In this document: positions 6,383 through 7,756 of the stretch, in pieces
Layout of the letters: every line of letters starts with the position of its first letter
Position numbering within the stretch: the stretch's first letter is position 1
From: Pseudomonadota bacterium
GTDB taxonomy: Bacteria; Pseudomonadota; Gammaproteobacteria; Pseudomonadales; Azotimanducaceae
Assembly: GCA_009936895.1 (NCBI GenBank)
Contig: JAACDS010000025.1
Span: 1 to 7,756 of the forward strand
Reading direction: 5' to 3'
Length of the DNA stretch: 7,756 nt
Position numbers and translations under genes: made by a program
The notes under the pieces: model-generated
Database searches by the model: none
The model's input: the letters and a program-made list of their open reading frames with translations, nothing else
Told to the model about the DNA's origin: nothing

Positions 6383-6391
6383 TGAGGTTTA
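6377..6391. promoter_or_regulatory. Perfect inverted repeat TAAAC-N5-GTTTA, candidate operator
   Basis: TAAAC (6377-6381) and GTTTA (6387-6391) flank TTGAG. The repeat covers the candidate -10 element and ends nine bases before the acyl-CoA dehydrogenase Shine-Dalgarno, a position suited to repression. It resembles AAAC/GTTT sites of the fatty-acid-responsive TetR-family regulator PsrA of pseudomonads. Those are remembered as having a 2-4 nt spacer, whereas the spacer here is 5, so the regulator's identity is only a guess. Confidence 0.45.
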
Positions 6392-6410
6392 CATGAATTG
6401 AGGCGCTACG

Positions 6411-7756
6411 GTGGATTACGCAGCACGTGAGAGAGATGCCGACTTCTTGATGAACGATGTGTTCGATATTCAAGGAAATTGGTCGCAGATCGAAGCATAT
6501 CAAGAGCTTTCGCCAGACTTAGTCAAAGCGGTGATCGCTGAAGGAGGCCGCTTAGCCTCTGAAGTGATGGCGCCGCTGAATGAAGTGGGCGACCAGTATG
6601 GCTGCGAGCTGAAGGACGGCGAAGTGACCACACCTCCTGGCTTTAAAGAAGCGTTCGCGGAGCTCACTCAAGGCGGCTGGCTGGGCTTGTCGGGTAATCC
6701 GGCGTTTGGCGGACAAGGCATGCCAAAAAGTTTGGCGGGTTTGATAGAGGAGATGTTCTGGGCTGCGAACAGCAGCTTGTTTTTGTACGGCTCCCTCACC
6801 GTAGGTGCCTGTTTGAGTATCGACGCTCACGGTTCTGCGGAACAAAAGCAAACCTATCTCGAAAAGCTCTACAGCGGTGAGTGGACGGGAGCCATGGCAT
6901 TAACCGAGTCTCATGCCGGTACAGATCTGGGCATGATGCGAACCAAGGCTGAACCCCAAGCCGACGGTTCCTACCGCATCACCGGCACGAAAATTTTCAT
7001 TACCAGCGGCGAGCACGATATGGCTGAAAATATTGTGCACCTCACCTTGGCGCGAATTGTTGACGGCCCGAAGGGCACCAAGGGGATTTCTCTGTTTATC
7101 GTGCCGAAATTCGTACCTGAATCCGACGGTAGCCTGGGTCCGCGCAACGGCTGGGCCAGTGGTTCTCTTGAGCATAAGATGGGTATCAATGGCAGCGCAA
7201 CGTCGGTGATTAATTACGACGGCGCCCAAGGCTTTTTGCTTGGAGAAGAGCATCAAGGGTTGGCTGCGATGTTTACTATGATGAACTATGAACGCCTCAG
7301 CGTTGGCCTGCAGGGTTTGGGTGCCGGTGATTTGGCGTATCAGCATTCGGCTCGATACGCCCAAGACCGTATTCAGGGTCGTTCGGCTACCGGGGCACAA
7401 AACCCAGACGCTGATGCGGATTCGTTGCTGGTGCATCCAGATGTTCGACGCATGCTGCTCACCCAACGCGCCTACGTTGATGGTTGTCGTGCGTTTGCTT
7501 TTTTCGCCGGCATGCAGCTCGACGAAGCCAAACACAATGGTGATGAGCGTGCCGAGCGCTTCGGACAATTGCTTACGCCGGTGGTGAAGGCGTTTTTGAC
7601 CGACAAAGGCCTGGAAGCCGCTGTGTTGGCGCAACAGGTACTGGGCGGGCATGGATACGTTAAAGAGTGGGGCATGGAACAAATTGTTCGCGACGCACGT
7701 ATCGCCCAGATTTACGAAGGTGCCAACGGTATTCAGGCGCTGGATCTGGCGGGTCG
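6411..7756 (+). CDS. Acyl-CoA dehydrogenase, DmdC/large C-terminal-domain type, partial (runs off the right edge)
   Basis: This is an FAD-dependent acyl-CoA dehydrogenase that makes a trans-2-enoyl-CoA and passes electrons to ETF. 448 residues are visible of the roughly 590-600 usual for this subgroup, whose extra C-terminal domain (Acyl-CoA_dh_C) would lie beyond the edge. The flavin/substrate motif AMALTESHAGTDLG is at residues 161-174, TGTKIFITSG at 191-200, YERLSVGLQG at 293-302, QVLGGHGYVKEW at 409-420, and the catalytic-base segment IYEGANGIQ at 434-442 has the expected Glu at E436. The start is GTG at 6411, with GAGG seven bases before it and an in-frame stop at 6399-6401 that excludes a longer form. 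The subgroup includes 3-methylmercaptopropionyl-CoA dehydrogenase (DmdC) and many beta-oxidation enzymes, so the chain specificity is undecided. It is divergent from comF. Confidence 0.94.
   Translation, partial: MDYAARERDADFLMNDVFDIQGNWSQIEAYQELSPDLVKAVIAEGGRLASEVMAPLNEVGDQYGCELKDGEVTTPPGFKEAFAELTQGGWLGLSGNPAFGGQGMPKSLAGLIEEMFWAANSSLFLYGSLTVGACLSIDAHGSAEQKQTYLEKLYSGEWTGAMALTESHAGTDLGMMRTKAEPQADGSYRITGTKIFITSGEHDMAENIVHLTLARIVDGPKGTKGISLFIVPKFVPESDGSLGPRNGWASGSLEHKMGINGSATSVINYDGAQGFLLGEEHQGLAAMFTMMNYERLSVGLQGLGAGDLAYQHSARYAQDRIQGRSATGAQNPDADADSLLVHPDVRRMLLTQRAYVDGCRAFAFFAGMQLDEAKHNGDERAERFGQLLTPVVKAFLTDKGLEAAVLAQQVLGGHGYVKEWGMEQIVRDARIAQIYEGANGIQALDLAG

Noticed and set aside
6353..6394. BirA-type operator (right-half GGTTTACA at 6386-6393), as in comF-bioB regions
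   Set aside because: The only possible left half (TTGGTGACC, 6353-6361) is a poor match and lies 24 bp away, whereas known BirA sites have about 14-15 bp between halves.
6900..7682. A 260-codon open frame on the minus strand opposite the acyl-CoA dehydrogenase
   Set aside because: The plus-strand frame carries all acyl-CoA dehydrogenase motifs over the same bases; the antisense product has no family features.

Overview
The window looks like ordinary chromosome from a free-living, probably marine or environmental gammaproteobacterium. GC is in the mid-50s percent by eye. SrkA and ComF homologues, a DmdC/FadE-like acyl-CoA dehydrogenase and good Shine-Dalgarno sites support this, but genus cannot be fixed from the sequence alone. 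Coding density is high. There are seven protein genes, two of them cut by the window edges. I see no tRNA, rRNA, CRISPR array, insertion sequence or phage gene.

Layout. Positions 1-491 (-) hold the N-terminal two thirds of a short-chain dehydrogenase/reductase, cut at the left edge. It is divergent from a rightward pair, a TauE/SafE (TSUP) membrane permease at 584-1390 and a PlsC-like glycerolipid acyltransferase at 1424-2563, which are 33 bp apart and probably cotranscribed. A strong rho-independent terminator at 2574-2610 closes the pair. Three leftward genes face it: an EthA-like flavin monooxygenase of Baeyer-Villiger type (2635-4167), the stress kinase srkA (4366-5361) and a comF-family phosphoribosyltransferase-like gene (5432-6208). 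Transcription of this arm runs from comF to srkA. The monooxygenase lies 198 bp further on, with its own strong ribosome binding site and possibly its own promoter. From 6411 (+) a large acyl-CoA dehydrogenase starts with GTG, divergently from comF, and runs off the right edge.

The genes do not form one obvious pathway. Three redox enzymes (SDR, monooxygenase, acyl-CoA dehydrogenase) and an acyltransferase suggest lipid or fatty-acid/ketone catabolism and membrane lipid work next to housekeeping genes. That link is only inference from proximity. The most informative non-coding stretch is the 202-bp divergent region between comF and the acyl-CoA dehydrogenase. It carries a perfect AAAC/GTTT-type inverted repeat over a candidate -10 element, a 13-bp tandem repeat and a stem-loop in the comF leader.

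I found no convincing undescribed multi-gene system. The observations worth following are active-site variants in otherwise recognisable enzymes (Thr in place of the SDR catalytic Ser; an H-X5-D spacing and a Gln in the acyltransferase) and the candidate operators.
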